Positions 8,911-18,035 of a DNA stretch of 64,000 nucleotides are shown piece after piece. Origin of the DNA: Chersky-840 sp963764205 (GTDB taxonomy: Bacteria; Actinomycetota; Acidimicrobiia; Acidimicrobiales; UBA8190). The stretch is taken from assembly GCA_963764205.1 (NCBI GenBank), contig CAVXRN010000002.1, positions 1,736,001 to 1,800,000 of the forward strand. Reading direction: 5' to 3'. Numbering within the stretch: position 1 is the stretch's first letter; each line of letters starts with the position of its first letter. Made by a program: the position numbers and the translations under genes. A model generated the notes under the pieces. The model saw only the letters and a list, made by a program, of their open reading frames with translations. It was not told where the DNA came from and searched no databases.

Positions 8911-10029
8911 ATGAGACGAGCATGCCTCAGCGCCTTGGCCACGCTCGCGGTGGCCCTGGCGGGGTGCTCGACGTCCACCCCGGCCGCGACGACCGGGCCC
9001 AATCTGGCTCGGCCCGGCCCCGACGCGGTTGGAGTGACCACACTCGACCTCGGCACCGCCGGGCACTTCGGCGAGCGGCTGGCCACGGTCTTCTACCCAG
9101 CCGACGCCGCCAAGCTCGCCGGACATCCCATGTTCAGCTACAAGCTGGGGGATCCGCTGCCCGCCGCCCTCGTGGCGATCGTCCCGGCCAAGTACAACTC
9201 CTCGGTGACGGTCGACGCGCACGTCGATGCCCCCGGCTCTCGTGAGGGCCCCTTCCCCATCGTGCTGTTCAGTCACGGCTTCGGGGCGTCACGCCTCTAC
9301 TACTCCCACCTTCTCACCGGCATCGCCTCGTGGGGCTTCGTCGTGGTCTCGGCCGACTACCTCGAGCGTGGGCTCCTCGCCCAGGCCACGCACCCCGATG
9401 TGACCGACACGCCCGCGCTGGATCTCCACACCATGTTCTCCTCGCTCACCGCCACGGAGACAGCATCGTCGCAGCCTTCCTCACCGCTCTACGGTGTGGC
9501 CGATGCGCACAAGGTGGCCGCGGTCGGCCACTCGGCCGGGGGACAGACGGCATTCGACGCATTGGACGACTCCCGGGTGGCCATGGCGGTGGGATGGGCC
9601 CCGGTCGGACCCTCCGGACCTCCGTCGCACAAGCCGGTGACGATCATCGGTGCGCTGCAGGACGTGGCGCTGACCCCCGCCACGCTCACCGCCGAGTTCC
9701 ACAAGTTTCCAGGCCCGACGAACTTCGTCGAGATCTCGGGCGAGGGGCACAACACCTACACCGACATCTGCACGTCGATCCGTGAGGGGGGCGGCGGCCT
9801 CGTGGGCTTCGCCATGTCGCTCCATCTGATCAGCCAGGAGCTGGGCAAGCTGGCGGTCAACGGATGCACCGCCCAGAACATCCCGCCCGAGCGGTTCTGG
9901 CCGATCGTGCAGGACTACACCGTGGCCGCCCTCCGCAACGGCCTCGGCATCGACCATGCGGCCGGCCCCGGGCCGGCGACGCCTGGTCAGTTCCCCGGCT
10001 TCAAGATCACGTTCCGACACCATTCGTAA
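8911..10029 (+). CDS. Lipoprotein alpha/beta hydrolase (PAF-acetylhydrolase/dienelactone-hydrolase-like)
   Basis: The 372-residue product has a lipoprotein signal with lipobox LAGC (Cys19), so it should be anchored on the outer face of the membrane. The hydrolase core shows FPIVLFSHGFGASR (oxyanion loop), the nucleophile elbow GHSAGG near residue 210, and a late GEGHNTY carrying the likely catalytic His. This layout fits the platelet-activating-factor acetylhydrolase/chlorophyllase-like esterase group. The substrate is unknown. A GGGGGACC-like purine stretch precedes the ATG. The gene is monocistronic. Confidence 0.85.
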   Translation: MRRACLSALATLAVALAGCSTSTPAATTGPNLARPGPDAVGVTTLDLGTAGHFGERLATVFYPADAAKLAGHPMFSYKLGDPLPAALVAIVPAKYNSSVTVDAHVDAPGSREGPFPIVLFSHGFGASRLYYSHLLTGIASWGFVVVSADYLERGLLAQATHPDVTDTPALDLHTMFSSLTATETASSQPSSPLYGVADAHKVAAVGHSAGGQTAFDALDDSRVAMAVGWAPVGPSGPPSHKPVTIIGALQDVALTPATLTAEFHKFPGPTNFVEISGEGHNTYTDICTSIREGGGGLVGFAMSLHLISQELGKLAVNGCTAQNIPPERFWPIVQDYTVAALRNGLGIDHAAGPGPATPGQFPGFKITFRHHS

Positions 10030-10171
10030 AGCTCCGGGCGTGCGGCCCCAAGCACGCGGCGTGGTGTCTGACCGGCGAGCCCGCCAGAAGCTCCCGACAG
10101 TTCGTCACTATTGAGGATTCTTCGCAACGATCGTGGTGCTCAAATCGTGGCGACGAAGGGGGTTCGGAGTC

Positions 10172-10945
10172 ATGACGAGTCGCCACGCCCGTTCCCGATG
10201 GGCGCGTATCACCATCGGTGTCGCTGTCGGGGTGACCGGATGGGCCACGGTCACCCTCTCGTCGATCACGCCGGCTTTTGCAAAAGTCAATTGCCAAGCA
10301 GCACCGGGACCGTCGGTCAATCTTCGAGGATGCTCACTCATCGGGGCGAACTTTTCGGGCAAGGACCTCGAGGGCGCCAAGCTGATCCACGCGAATCTGT
10401 CCGGTGCCAATCTCTCGGGCGCGGACCTCGCGGGTGCCCGAATGGTGGGCGCGGTGGTCACGGGAGCCAACCTCAGCGGCGCCGACCTCATGCGCGCCAA
10501 CATCACCAACGCGGTTCTCACCAACGCTGACCTCACGGGTGCCAATCTCGTCAAGGCCCACCTCGAGGGGACCAACCTCACCGACGCCGTTCTGTCCGAT
10601 GCGTACGTCGTGCGCGCCAATCTCGCCGACGCCAACCTGACCGGCGCCAAGATGGTCGATACGAGACTTGTCTACGGCAGGCTCATCGGCGCCGATCTCA
10701 GCACCGCCGACCTCAGCGACGCGAATTTCGAGGACGCCATGCTCACTCGGAGCAACCTCTCGGGTGCGGACCTGAACGGCGCAACGCTGTTCAAAGCGAA
10801 ATTGGCCGGCGCCGACCTGACGAGCGCCGACCTCACGGACGCCAATCTCATCAAGGCCCATCTCTCGGGCGCCAAACTCACAGGGATCACCTGGAGCGGC
10901 GCCTTGTGCCCCGACGGCTTGGTGGCGGGCGCGTCGGGCTGCTGA
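10172..10945 (+). CDS. Exported pentapeptide-repeat protein
   Basis: A 257-residue protein with a signal peptide (ARITIGVAVGVTGWATVTLS ... PAFA) and then about 35 consecutive A(D/N)Lxx pentapeptides, such as GANLSGADLAGARMVGAVV. Pentapeptide repeats fold as a right-handed square beta-helix. Cytoplasmic members mimic DNA and inhibit gyrase, but an exported one is more likely to have a structural or binding role. The ATG at 10172 has GGAG just upstream and gives a clean signal peptide; an in-frame start 39 nt earlier is possible. Cys residues at both ends (NLRGCSLIG, GALCPDG, SGC) may form a disulfide. Confidence 0.88.
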   Translation: MTSRHARSRWARITIGVAVGVTGWATVTLSSITPAFAKVNCQAAPGPSVNLRGCSLIGANFSGKDLEGAKLIHANLSGANLSGADLAGARMVGAVVTGANLSGADLMRANITNAVLTNADLTGANLVKAHLEGTNLTDAVLSDAYVVRANLADANLTGAKMVDTRLVYGRLIGADLSTADLSDANFEDAMLTRSNLSGADLNGATLFKAKLAGADLTSADLTDANLIKAHLSGAKLTGITWSGALCPDGLVAGASGC

Positions 10946-10963
10946 GACGTCAGCCGATCAGGG

Positions 10964-11926
10964 TCAGGTGTCGCCTCGGACCTCGAGGCAGGTGCTCAGG
11001 AAGCCCTCGAGCCGTGGCCACCAGTGGGTCAACACGGTGGGGAGCGCGATGCACCCGTGGGGGGCGTCGGGGTAGACGAGCAGCTCCGCCGAGTTCCCGG
11101 CGAGCAGCCAGCGATTGACGAAGAACAGGGTGTCGTCCACCAGATGGTCGTCGGCTCCGACGGTGAAGATGGCCGGGGGCATGCCGCGGAGGTCCGCGTA
11201 CAGAGGTGAGAGGTGAGGATGCCGCCGCTGCTCCGGATTCATGCCCGGGACGAATTGTTCGACCATGAATCGCATGTCCGCCGGGTCGAGGATGTCGGTG
11301 TCGGTGGCCATCCCGATGCCCATGGCGCTCGGTGTGGCGCCGAGGTCGTACGCCCCGAATACCAGATTCGCTCCGCAGAACCGGTCGGCGACGTTGTGCC
11401 GGTCCCGCATTCGGAGCAGCGTGAGCGCCGACAGATGGGCACCGGCGGACTCGCCTCCGATGAGGAGCCGGTCGGTCCCGTACTCCTCGGTGGCGTGCTG
11501 GATCAGCCACAGGGCGGCGGCCTCACAGTCATCGGGCCCCGCCGGATAGGGGTGCTCGGGCGCCAAGCGGTAGTCGACGCTGACGATGGCGAGGTTCAGG
11601 TGATCGCTCAACGATTCGTTCAACAGGTCGGTCAACTCGGGTTCGCCCGTCATCCATCCCCCACCGTGGATGTGGAGCATGGCGCCGTCGACCTGTTCGG
11701 GACGGAACTCCCGGAGGCGGAGAGGACCGGCCGGGCCCGCAATTACCCGGTCGACCCCCTTCTCCGACCGCAGGACCAGGGCCGACTCTGCAACACGACG
11801 TGCCTGGGCCCGTTCGACAGGCGAGCCGGTCTCGGGCCCGGTCGGGGGAAAGCGACCCACGAACTCCTTGGACTCAGACCGGATCCGGTCCCGTGCTTGC
11901 TCCATCTCGTCGTCCCAGAGCTTCAT
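10964..11926 (-). CDS. HSL-family alpha/beta hydrolase (esterase/lipase)
   Basis: The 320-residue protein carries the hormone-sensitive-lipase family signature: HIHGGGWMTGE (oxyanion loop), DYRLAPEHPYPAGPDDC, the nucleophile motif GGESAGAHLSAL, the acid in VGADDHLVDD and the His in DAPHGCIAL. It should be a cytoplasmic carboxylesterase on short to medium acyl esters. The ATG at 11926 is preceded by GGAGGA at 5 nt, which decides the start over an upstream alternative. It is convergent with the pentapeptide gene and stands alone. Confidence 0.9.
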   Translation of the reverse strand: MKLWDDEMEQARDRIRSESKEFVGRFPPTGPETGSPVERAQARRVAESALVLRSEKGVDRVIAGPAGPLRLREFRPEQVDGAMLHIHGGGWMTGEPELTDLLNESLSDHLNLAIVSVDYRLAPEHPYPAGPDDCEAAALWLIQHATEEYGTDRLLIGGESAGAHLSALTLLRMRDRHNVADRFCGANLVFGAYDLGATPSAMGIGMATDTDILDPADMRFMVEQFVPGMNPEQRRHPHLSPLYADLRGMPPAIFTVGADDHLVDDTLFFVNRWLLAGNSAELLVYPDAPHGCIALPTVLTHWWPRLEGFLSTCLEVRGDT

Positions 11927-12529
11927 CGGCTGTCCTCCGGTCGCCTGGTCCCGATGCAGAAACGCTAAACGAATCCGCTCGATCAAGAAAGTGGGAGCCG
12001 GGCACATGGTCCACTCGGCCCGAGCGTGGACGAGATTCGGGCCCACCGATCTCCTCCCGAAGGCGTCGAGCCGCCTCGAGCCCGTGTGCATCACCGCATC
12101 GATCGTGGCATCACGTATTGCTCGACGTTTTGCTCGCGCGTTGCATCACACATTGCGCACATTGTCACGAAAGCGTCGCGATGAGTTTGTTTGCGACGCT
12201 ATGTCGACTCCGCCACACTGGCTGTGCATCCGACCGTGGTAGCCGGCCATACTCTTCTGGAGCTGTCAGGGCGGGAAGCGTAGGTGGGATGCCTGCGGAA
12301 GAGTGCGCTCCGTTCCTTTTCTTCGGGAGGTCCTGAGCGCGCCCGCGACCGAGGGCGTGGGGCACTTGCTCCGGCCGAGGCCCGTCACGGTGATCAGCCC
12401 GCCACGAGGCGGTGGAACGAGCGGTACAGGCGGCCGCGCACCCTCTAGGTCCCCAAGATTCCTCATTGCAATCGGAGACGGGTATCGAGTTTGATCTGAG
12501 GTGGCTGTCTGCTCTGGCGGGAGGCTCCG
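11927..12529. other. 600-bp intergenic region with an inverted repeat
   Basis: No convincing gene is visible on either strand. The region is less GC-biased than its surroundings around 12090-12200, with several TTGC words, and contains the inverted repeat listed separately. GGGAGG near 12522 is the ribosome site of the next gene. Confidence 0.5.
12172..12200. repeat. Perfect 8-bp inverted repeat (AGCGTCGC / GCGACGCT)
   Basis: The arms at 12172-12179 and 12193-12200 are separated by 13 nt. There is no following T-run. It could be an operator for either flanking gene or a weak hairpin; the evidence does not decide. Confidence 0.35.
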
Positions 12530-12826
12530 ATGGCGATAGCGGTGCTCATCAACTGCCCCGGCGTCACACTCGAACAATATGACGAGGCCGTCGAAATCGG
12601 AGGATTTCTACCGGGCGGACCCTTGCCACCGGAGGGCCTGTTCCATTGGGTCACGAAGACCGACGACGGAATCCTCGTCGTCAACGTGTGGGAGTCGATG
12701 GAAGGGTTCGAGCGGTTCGCGGACACCGTCGCCTCGCTGATGGACCAGGTCGGCGTCCAAGCACCACCCGACGTCCAGATCTTCGAGGTTCACAACTACC
12801 TGGCCGGTGCCCGGTGGGGTCGTTGA
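12530..12826 (+). CDS. Small conserved protein, paralogue of the 37.2-kb gene
   Basis: A 98-residue protein beginning AIAVLINCPGVTLEQYDEA and ending VQIFEVHNYLAGARW. It shares the whole architecture (LEQYDEA, LPGGP, LFHWV, VVxVWES, FEVHNYLAG) with the gene at 37151-37453. The size and beta-rich pattern resemble dimeric alpha/beta-barrel proteins such as antibiotic-biosynthesis monooxygenase-like domains, but I do not recognise an assigned function. GGAGG lies 5 nt before the ATG. Confidence 0.75.
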   Translation: MAIAVLINCPGVTLEQYDEAVEIGGFLPGGPLPPEGLFHWVTKTDDGILVVNVWESMEGFERFADTVASLMDQVGVQAPPDVQIFEVHNYLAGARWGR

Positions 12827-12839
12827 CGTGCGATCGCGC

Positions 12840-13643
12840 TCAGCCGGACGTGGCCACGCGGTAGTGATACCCGCACAGCTCGCTGAAACCTGACCGCTCG
12901 TACAGGCCGAGGGCCGCGCCGTTGTCCTGCGCGACTTGGAGGTACATGCGCTGCGCGTCGTGTGCAGCGGCCCACTCGGCCAGCGCGACGAGCACGTCGC
13001 GCCCCCCGCCCTTTCCCCGCGCCGCTCGAAGCGTGGCCATCCCGAACACGCCCACCCAGCCGGAGTCGACGACACCTCGTCCCACCGCGACGACCTCGTC
13101 GTCGATCATCGCACGGGCATAGGCACTCGGCCGGTCCACACGACTGAGCATGTCCCAGTCCGCACGGGGATCACCACCAGCGTCGTGTACGGCGTGCCAG
13201 GTCTCGAACCACGCGCGGGTCGGATGGTCGTCCAGGCGCATCCGCAGCGAGGCTGTCGGCATCTGCTCCCGGACGCGCGCGGTCGATGCGACCTGCAACG
13301 AGATCGAGCCTTGGCGGCGATACCCACGCTCGGCCAAGAACGGGTCGAGCCCTCTCGGACACGCCCCGGGGCTGATCTGGAAGCGAGCGACGCCACCGTG
13401 ACCGGCATAGAACTCCTCGGCCTCGACGACCCTGGCCACGAGCTCGCCCGCAGCGACATCACCATGAGGCAGCACCGTTCCCACCCACCAGTCGCAGCTC
13501 GAGCTATGGCGCAGGCACCACCCTGCAACCTCCTGCACGTGCTGGGCCGGAAGGGCTCGCGCCGCACGCTCCTGCAGAGTCCTCACCAGGTCCGGGTTGT
13601 GCACGGCCACGGGCCTCACCTCGAGCGGGGCGCACCGAACCAT
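12840..13643 (-). CDS. GNAT-family N-acetyltransferase
   Basis: A 267-residue protein whose last 120 residues form a GNAT fold: VGVFGMATLRAARGKGGGRD (acetyl-CoA loop), LVALAEWAAAHDAQRMYLQV and the closing element NGAALGLYERSGFSELCGYHYR. The N-terminal half is a weaker GNAT-like domain, as in two-domain actinobacterial acetyltransferases. It transfers an acetyl group from acetyl-CoA to an amine; the acceptor is unknown. Its ATG at 13643 overlaps the stop of the preceding gene as TGATG, so the two are probably translationally coupled. Confidence 0.85.
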   Translation of the reverse strand: MVRCAPLEVRPVAVHNPDLVRTLQERAARALPAQHVQEVAGWCLRHSSSCDWWVGTVLPHGDVAAGELVARVVEAEEFYAGHGGVARFQISPGACPRGLDPFLAERGYRRQGSISLQVASTARVREQMPTASLRMRLDDHPTRAWFETWHAVHDAGGDPRADWDMLSRVDRPSAYARAMIDDEVVAVGRGVVDSGWVGVFGMATLRAARGKGGGRDVLVALAEWAAAHDAQRMYLQVAQDNGAALGLYERSGFSELCGYHYRVATSG

Positions 13644-14149
13644 CAGACTCTTTGGCGGTGACGCTCCAGGAACCATTGAATGGCTTCGGTCTCTCGTTGG
13701 TCCCCTGACGCGTCGTCTGGAGATGGAGGGGATGGCTGCGGATCGTCCCGGTCCCGGTCGTTGCCGGGGTCCCGGTCGTTGCCGGGGTGGCGGTCGTCGG
13801 CTGCGTCGCGATCGTCGGCTGAATCGCGGTCCAGTGTCGCCGCGAACGTCTCGTTCGCCCATTCGATCCGTCGTCGGATGAACTTCTCGGCGTGGGGCAA
13901 CGAGGGTTGGGAAACCTGCCACGTGACGACGGAGCCGACGAGGACCGGATCGGATTCCATCATCGACCGATCGCCGGCCTTCACGACGGGCGAGGCCCGG
14001 AACAGGTCCGCCCATTCCCCGTCGGTGGGACCTTCTTCCAACTCCATCCGCAGTTCGAACAACGGCGTCGGTCCACTTGCGTCGTCGACGGGGACCACCC
14101 TCTCCACACCCGCCTTGACGGGCCTCCAACCTCGGGTGTTCGTCGTCAC
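13643..14149 (-). CDS. Hypothetical protein with Asp/Arg-rich repeat tail, coupled to the GNAT gene
   Basis: I do not recognise this 168-residue protein. Its first part is folded-looking (GWRPVKAGVERVVPVDDASG, LFELRMELEEGPTDGEWADLF, VVTWQVSQPSLPHAEKFIRR). The C-terminal half is a charged repeat (DRDSADDRDAADDRHPGNDR) encoded by an 18-bp tandem repeat near 13757-13790. The GTG at 14149 follows a GGGAGG site; an earlier GTG at 14167 is possible. It ends in a TGATG overlap with the acetyltransferase, suggesting that the pair act together. Confidence 0.6.
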   Translation of the reverse strand: MTTNTRGWRPVKAGVERVVPVDDASGPTPLFELRMELEEGPTDGEWADLFRASPVVKAGDRSMMESDPVLVGSVVTWQVSQPSLPHAEKFIRRRIEWANETFAATLDRDSADDRDAADDRHPGNDRDPGNDRDRDDPQPSPPSPDDASGDQRETEAIQWFLERHRQRV

Positions 14150-14178
14150 CTCGTACTTCCCTCCCACTGGGCTCCTCG

Positions 14179-14958
14179 GTGAGCAGCGTACTCGTGCGCC
14201 TCGCCCGCGCCCCTGACAAAGTGTCTCGTGTGGCACAAGACCACTTCGACGGGTGGATCGCGGAGGGATACGACCTGGACACCGAGATGTCCCGGCCCGA
14301 CGTCGTCGACCCGACCGTGAGCTTCCTGGCCGAGCTGGCCGGAGAAGGGCCCGCACTCGAGCTCGGTATCGGTACCGGGCGCATCGGGTTGCCACTGCAC
14401 CAGCGGGGCGTCCACGTGCACGGCATCGACCTCTCGCCCGCCATGGTGGCGCAGTTGCGGGCGAAACCGGGGGCGAAGGACATCGAGGTCTCGATCGGTG
14501 ACTTCGCCTCGACGACGGTAGACGGGACGTTCACGCTCGCCTATCTGGTGTACAACACGATCACCAACCTCACGACACAAGACGAACAGGTCGCGTGTTT
14601 CTGCAACGTTGCCGCGCATCTCGAGTCGGGTGGATACTTCGTCATCGAGGTGTCGGTGCCAGAACTGCAGAGGCTCCCACCTGGTGAGCGATACCGGCCC
14701 TTCACGGTGCGGCCGACACATCTCGGCTTCGACGAGATCGACGTGGCCACCCAACGCGGCGTGTCGCATCACTACTGGACCTCCGGCGGCCCCGGCGCAG
14801 TCTGGTCGGTGCCGTTTCGCTACGTGTGGCCTTCGGAGCTGGACCTGATGGCGCGCATCGCCGGGATGCGTCTGCACGGGCGCTGGGAGGGCTGGAAAGG
14901 CGAGCCCTTCACCCGCCACAGCAGACGCCATGTCTCGGTCTGGCAGAAGACGGCATAG
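14179..14958 (+). CDS. SAM-dependent class I methyltransferase
   Basis: The 259-residue protein has the Rossmann methyltransferase motifs: ALELGIGTGRIGLPL (motif I), VHVHGIDLSPAMVAQL (acidic end of beta 2), DIEVSIGDFAS (motif II) and LAYLVYNTITNL. The middle and C-terminal parts (FVIEVSVPELQRLPPGERYR) match small-molecule methyltransferases of actinobacteria. The substrate is not predictable. A GTG at 14230 is an alternative start that would remove 17 poorly conserved residues. It is divergent from the GNAT pair. Confidence 0.85.
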   Translation: MSSVLVRLARAPDKVSRVAQDHFDGWIAEGYDLDTEMSRPDVVDPTVSFLAELAGEGPALELGIGTGRIGLPLHQRGVHVHGIDLSPAMVAQLRAKPGAKDIEVSIGDFASTTVDGTFTLAYLVYNTITNLTTQDEQVACFCNVAAHLESGGYFVIEVSVPELQRLPPGERYRPFTVRPTHLGFDEIDVATQRGVSHHYWTSGGPGAVWSVPFRYVWPSELDLMARIAGMRLHGRWEGWKGEPFTRHSRRHVSVWQKTA

Positions 14959-15022
14959 CGATCCCTTCCAATCGCCCGCGGTTCAAAGCAACCTCACAGG
15001 GTGGTGGGGCAGGATCGAGGCC

Positions 15023-15514
15023 ATGACATTGGCCAAAGCGACCCGCATCGTGTGCAGTGTCCTCGCGGTCTTGTACCTCGGGGCGGCCCTCACCGTCGTC
15101 CTGGTGGGGCTCCCGGCGCCGGCCGCCGGTGGGACGTGCGGCCCCGGCACGTCATCGGAGTCAGCCTTGGAGGCGTTCTTCGACCCCATCTCGATCGGGG
15201 CGGGAGCCGAGCCGTCGGCGGCGTCCGGGCAACGACCGCAGTGGCAGTCCTTCGTCAACGAATGTCAGTCCAGCGCCAACACTCGTGTGATCACCGCGGG
15301 AGCCATCGTCGCCGGGGCACTGCTCCTCGCCCTGGGCGTCCCGTGGTTGGTACGACGCTTCACTCGGGACGACGACGCCCACGAGGAGGAGGGTCCTCGG
15401 TCCGGGTGGTATCCCGATCCCGTGGACCCCGGCGAGCCCCGGTGGTGGGACGGCACCACGTGGGTTGCTCAGCGTCCTCCCGCCGACCTCTCGTCGACGT
15501 CCTCGTCGCAGTAG
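15023..15514 (+). CDS. Two-helix membrane protein with C-terminal DUF2510 module
   Basis: A 163-residue protein with helix 1 (TRIVCSVLAVLYLGAALTVV), an outer loop with two Cys (GGTCGPG, NECQSS) that may form a disulfide, helix 2 (VITAGAIVAGALLLALGVPW) and a DUF2510 tail (SGWYPDPVDPGEPRWWDGTT). Both ends should be cytoplasmic. Function unknown. The stop codon lies inside the first copy of a 25-bp tandem duplication, so the second copy is untranslated. Confidence 0.8.
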   Translation: MTLAKATRIVCSVLAVLYLGAALTVVLVGLPAPAAGGTCGPGTSSESALEAFFDPISIGAGAEPSAASGQRPQWQSFVNECQSSANTRVITAGAIVAGALLLALGVPWLVRRFTRDDDAHEEEGPRSGWYPDPVDPGEPRWWDGTTWVAQRPPADLSSTSSSQ

Positions 15515-15543
15515 AGGCTCGACGTCCTCGTCGCAGTAGAGGC
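15494..15543 (+). repeat. 25-bp tandem duplication across a stop codon
   Basis: The unit at 15494-15518 is repeated exactly at 15519-15543. The first copy encodes the end and stop codon of the preceding gene; the second sits immediately downstream. It looks like a recent replication slip. Confidence 0.85.
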
Positions 15544-15694
15544 GGGGCCAGGTCTGACCGCCCGTCGCCCCCCTCCACGCCTGGAGGTTCGGCGCATCCC
15601 CAGATTTAACGATGGACGACGGCCCGGGGATTCGTGACCATGGGTGCGGGGGCGGCGGGGAACACGTGGACCTGGACAGCCGGCAGCAGGATCC

Positions 15695-17050
15695 ATGTTG
15701 GAACCCGTCACACGAATTCTCAAGGGCGGCGTGCCGACATCCATGGTCAGAGACGGTGACGGTCGTGGTGCATCTGAAGGATCCCCTGATGCCCTGACAT
15801 TGCCGCCGTCGGCTCCCGGGACATTGCCGCCGTCGGCTCCCGGGACACTGCCGCCGTCGGCTCCTCGGTGCACCGGCGCTCCTCCGGGACCGGGCTGGTG
15901 GGAAGGGGGCGACGGGCGGTGGTATGCGCCCGAGGACCACCCGGACTACCGACCCCCGTCACCGGCCCCACCCGTCGACCTCCCGCCGTCTCCGCGCGAC
16001 GCTCCCCCCGCACCGGGTTGGTGGAGGGCCACCGACGGGCAGTGGCATGCACCCGAGGAGTATCCGGATTACGCACCGCGTCTCCGTCCGCTGCCTGCAG
16101 ACGCAACGACACCGGCGAGCGGCTGGCGGCCCGACCCGTCAGGAGTCCACGAGGAGCGGTGGTTCGAGGAAGGTGAGCCGACCCTGCTGGTGCGGGACGA
16201 CGGAATCGGGTCACTGGAACACGCCGTCGGCACCGAGCGCGCCCGGCCTCCCGTCGTGTCGTCGGAGGCGAGACGACCCCCACTCGAGCGCCAGGGTGCG
16301 ACACCAGTGCCACTCGTGACGCGCAAGAGCCATGTCAGCGGCGTCACCAAGTGGTTGCGGGCACCGTTGTTCCTTGCTCTCTACCTCGTCGCCTATGTCG
16401 TCGTCGGTGTCGTCGTCGGGCTCTTGGCCGTGTCCCTGCTGTCACATGCACACGTCTCGTCCCAAGGTGCCGACCAGACCACGATCGGCTTCGGCGATGC
16501 CCTGGCATTGGCGTTGGCGGCGATCGCCCTCATCGCGGCGGTCTTGGCCTTTCCATCGCTGGTGTCGTGGGTGTGGCGACAGGTGAGCGAGCCGAAGATG
16601 ACCATGGCGTTCGCCGCGTCCCGGGATCTTGATTCCGTGCCGCAGGAGCCCGAAGAGGGTCGCTTCGCCGTGACCGCCTCGGACGATCACAGCTTCATCG
16701 TGAGGGTCGGGCTCGTCAATCGTGGACGGGCCACCCTCGAAGACGGGAGCTTCCACTTCCAGGTCCCTGCCGCGGAATATCGGATCAAGGCTCTGGACGA
16801 TCCGTCGAAGCGGCATTCCACCGAGTTTCTCCCGCGGACACTCGAAGAGAGGGTTCAGGGCGGACCGGGGGTGGTACGAAACACCTCGGCGTACGGCTCC
16901 TTCTCACCGGGGACTCCGTGCGTGTTCCATGCCAAGGTGACCGCACTCGTGGCGGGACCGTGTCGGCTGGCGGTGTTCTTGCACGGCCGTGCCCCCAACG
17001 GGCGATCACACGCCTGGTACGAGTCCATCGACATCAACGTGTCGTTCTAA
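15695..17050 (+). CDS. Membrane protein with three N-terminal GWW/DUF2510 modules
   Basis: About 451 residues. Three short aromatic modules occur in series: GPGWWEGGDGRWYAPEDHPD, APGWWRATDGQWHAPEEYPD and SGWRPDPSGVHEERWFEEGE. Before them is an LPPSAPGT repeat. Two adjacent helices follow (FLALYLVAYVVVGVVVGLLA and FGDALALALAAIALIAAVLA), then a soluble C-terminal domain of about 150 residues (FAVTASDDHSFIVRVGLVNR) that looks like a beta-sandwich. The start is uncertain; an ATG at 15743 is an alternative and neither has a good ribosome site. Function unknown. Confidence 0.75.
   Translation: MLEPVTRILKGGVPTSMVRDGDGRGASEGSPDALTLPPSAPGTLPPSAPGTLPPSAPRCTGAPPGPGWWEGGDGRWYAPEDHPDYRPPSPAPPVDLPPSPRDAPPAPGWWRATDGQWHAPEEYPDYAPRLRPLPADATTPASGWRPDPSGVHEERWFEEGEPTLLVRDDGIGSLEHAVGTERARPPVVSSEARRPPLERQGATPVPLVTRKSHVSGVTKWLRAPLFLALYLVAYVVVGVVVGLLAVSLLSHAHVSSQGADQTTIGFGDALALALAAIALIAAVLAFPSLVSWVWRQVSEPKMTMAFAASRDLDSVPQEPEEGRFAVTASDDHSFIVRVGLVNRGRATLEDGSFHFQVPAAEYRIKALDDPSKRHSTEFLPRTLEERVQGGPGVVRNTSAYGSFSPGTPCVFHAKVTALVAGPCRLAVFLHGRAPNGRSHAWYESIDINVSF
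15797..15866 (+). repeat. 24-bp tandem repeat, about three copies
   Basis: Copies start at 15797, 15821 and 15845 and encode LPPSAPGT. The third copy carries one substitution and diverges at its end. Confidence 0.8.
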
Positions 17051-17141
17051 ACTCCCTCGGGGGTGAGCTCGTCGATCCGGTCGCTGTGCGTCGGAGCACG
17101 GTGCCGGCCCACTACCGTCGACCCCACTACCGTCGTTGTGC

Positions 17142-18035
17142 ATGGCCACGCAAGGGGCGAGACCGGTGCGCCGGTGGCGAGTGCGGTTGCCGTTTCGCCA
17201 GCCGTGGCAGGGTCTCGCCTACCGCGACGCCACCATCATCGGTGGCCCGGCGGGGTTCGGGGAGGCATCGCCGCTTCCGGGGTTCCCGTGTGACCCGGCG
17301 AGCGCCTTGCGCAGCGCCGAAGAGGCGGCGTTCGAGGGATGGCCGCACCCGGTGCGCGGCTGGGTGGCTGTCAACGCCGTCGTCCCCCCCGCTCTTCCCT
17401 CCGAGGCGGCCGTGGTCGCCCTGGACGCAACCCGGCAGGGGATCAGCTGCCTGAAGGTGAAGGTCGGCGCCGGTGACGACCTCGGGCGGGTGTCGGAGGT
17501 CCGCAACGCGGTCGGGCCGAACGTCAAGATACGGGTCGACGCCAACGGCGCGTGGGACCTCGACACCGCGTGCCGACGCTTGCGGGCCCTGGCCCGCTAT
17601 GACATCGAGCTGGCCGAGCAGCCCGTCGCGTCACTGGAGGACCTTGCGCGCCTGCGGCGCCTGGTGGCCATGCCGCTCGCTGCGGACGAGGCGGTGCGGG
17701 ACCGGCGCGACGCCGAGCGACTCGTTGCCCTGGACGCCGCCGACGTGTTGGTCGTCAAGGTGCAGCCGTTGGGTGGGGTGAGAGCGGCGTTGGCCGTCGT
17801 CGAAGCCGCCGGGCTCCCGGCCATCGTGACGTCGATGATCGAGACATCGGTCGGGTTGGCTGCGGGGTTGGCCCTGGCGGCATCGCTGCCGGAGTTGCCC
17901 TACGCCTGCGGGCTTGCCACGGCCACCCTGCTCGGCGCCGACGTGACGCAGGACCCGTTGCTTCCTCGCGACGGGATGCTCGAGGTCCGGGCCGTCGAGC
18001 CCGATGTGGCGCTGCTCGAGCGTTATTCGGTGTAG
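17142..18035 (+). CDS. menC: o-Succinylbenzoate synthase
   Basis: This 297-residue enolase-superfamily enzyme dehydrates SHCHC to o-succinylbenzoate in menaquinone synthesis. The barrel carries the expected residues: the acid/base Lys in SCLKVKVG, metal ligands in VDANGAWD, ELAEQPV and LAADEAV, and the second Lys in DVLVVKVQPLGG. The N-terminal capping domain is short, as in actinobacterial MenC. The ATG at 17142 was chosen; a TTG 6 nt earlier is possible. Two TACCGT boxes lie just upstream (the nearer one 8 nt from the ATG). Its 3' end overlaps the convergent menE gene by 13 bp. Confidence 0.93.
   Translation: MATQGARPVRRWRVRLPFRQPWQGLAYRDATIIGGPAGFGEASPLPGFPCDPASALRSAEEAAFEGWPHPVRGWVAVNAVVPPALPSEAAVVALDATRQGISCLKVKVGAGDDLGRVSEVRNAVGPNVKIRVDANGAWDLDTACRRLRALARYDIELAEQPVASLEDLARLRRLVAMPLAADEAVRDRRDAERLVALDAADVLVVKVQPLGGVRAALAVVEAAGLPAIVTSMIETSVGLAAGLALAASLPELPYACGLATATLLGADVTQDPLLPRDGMLEVRAVEPDVALLERYSV

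Noticed and set aside
12090..12200. Cluster of TTGC-containing words considered as a replication-origin or DnaA-box region
   Set aside because: None matches the DnaA box well, no dnaA or dnaN gene is near, and the cluster is short.
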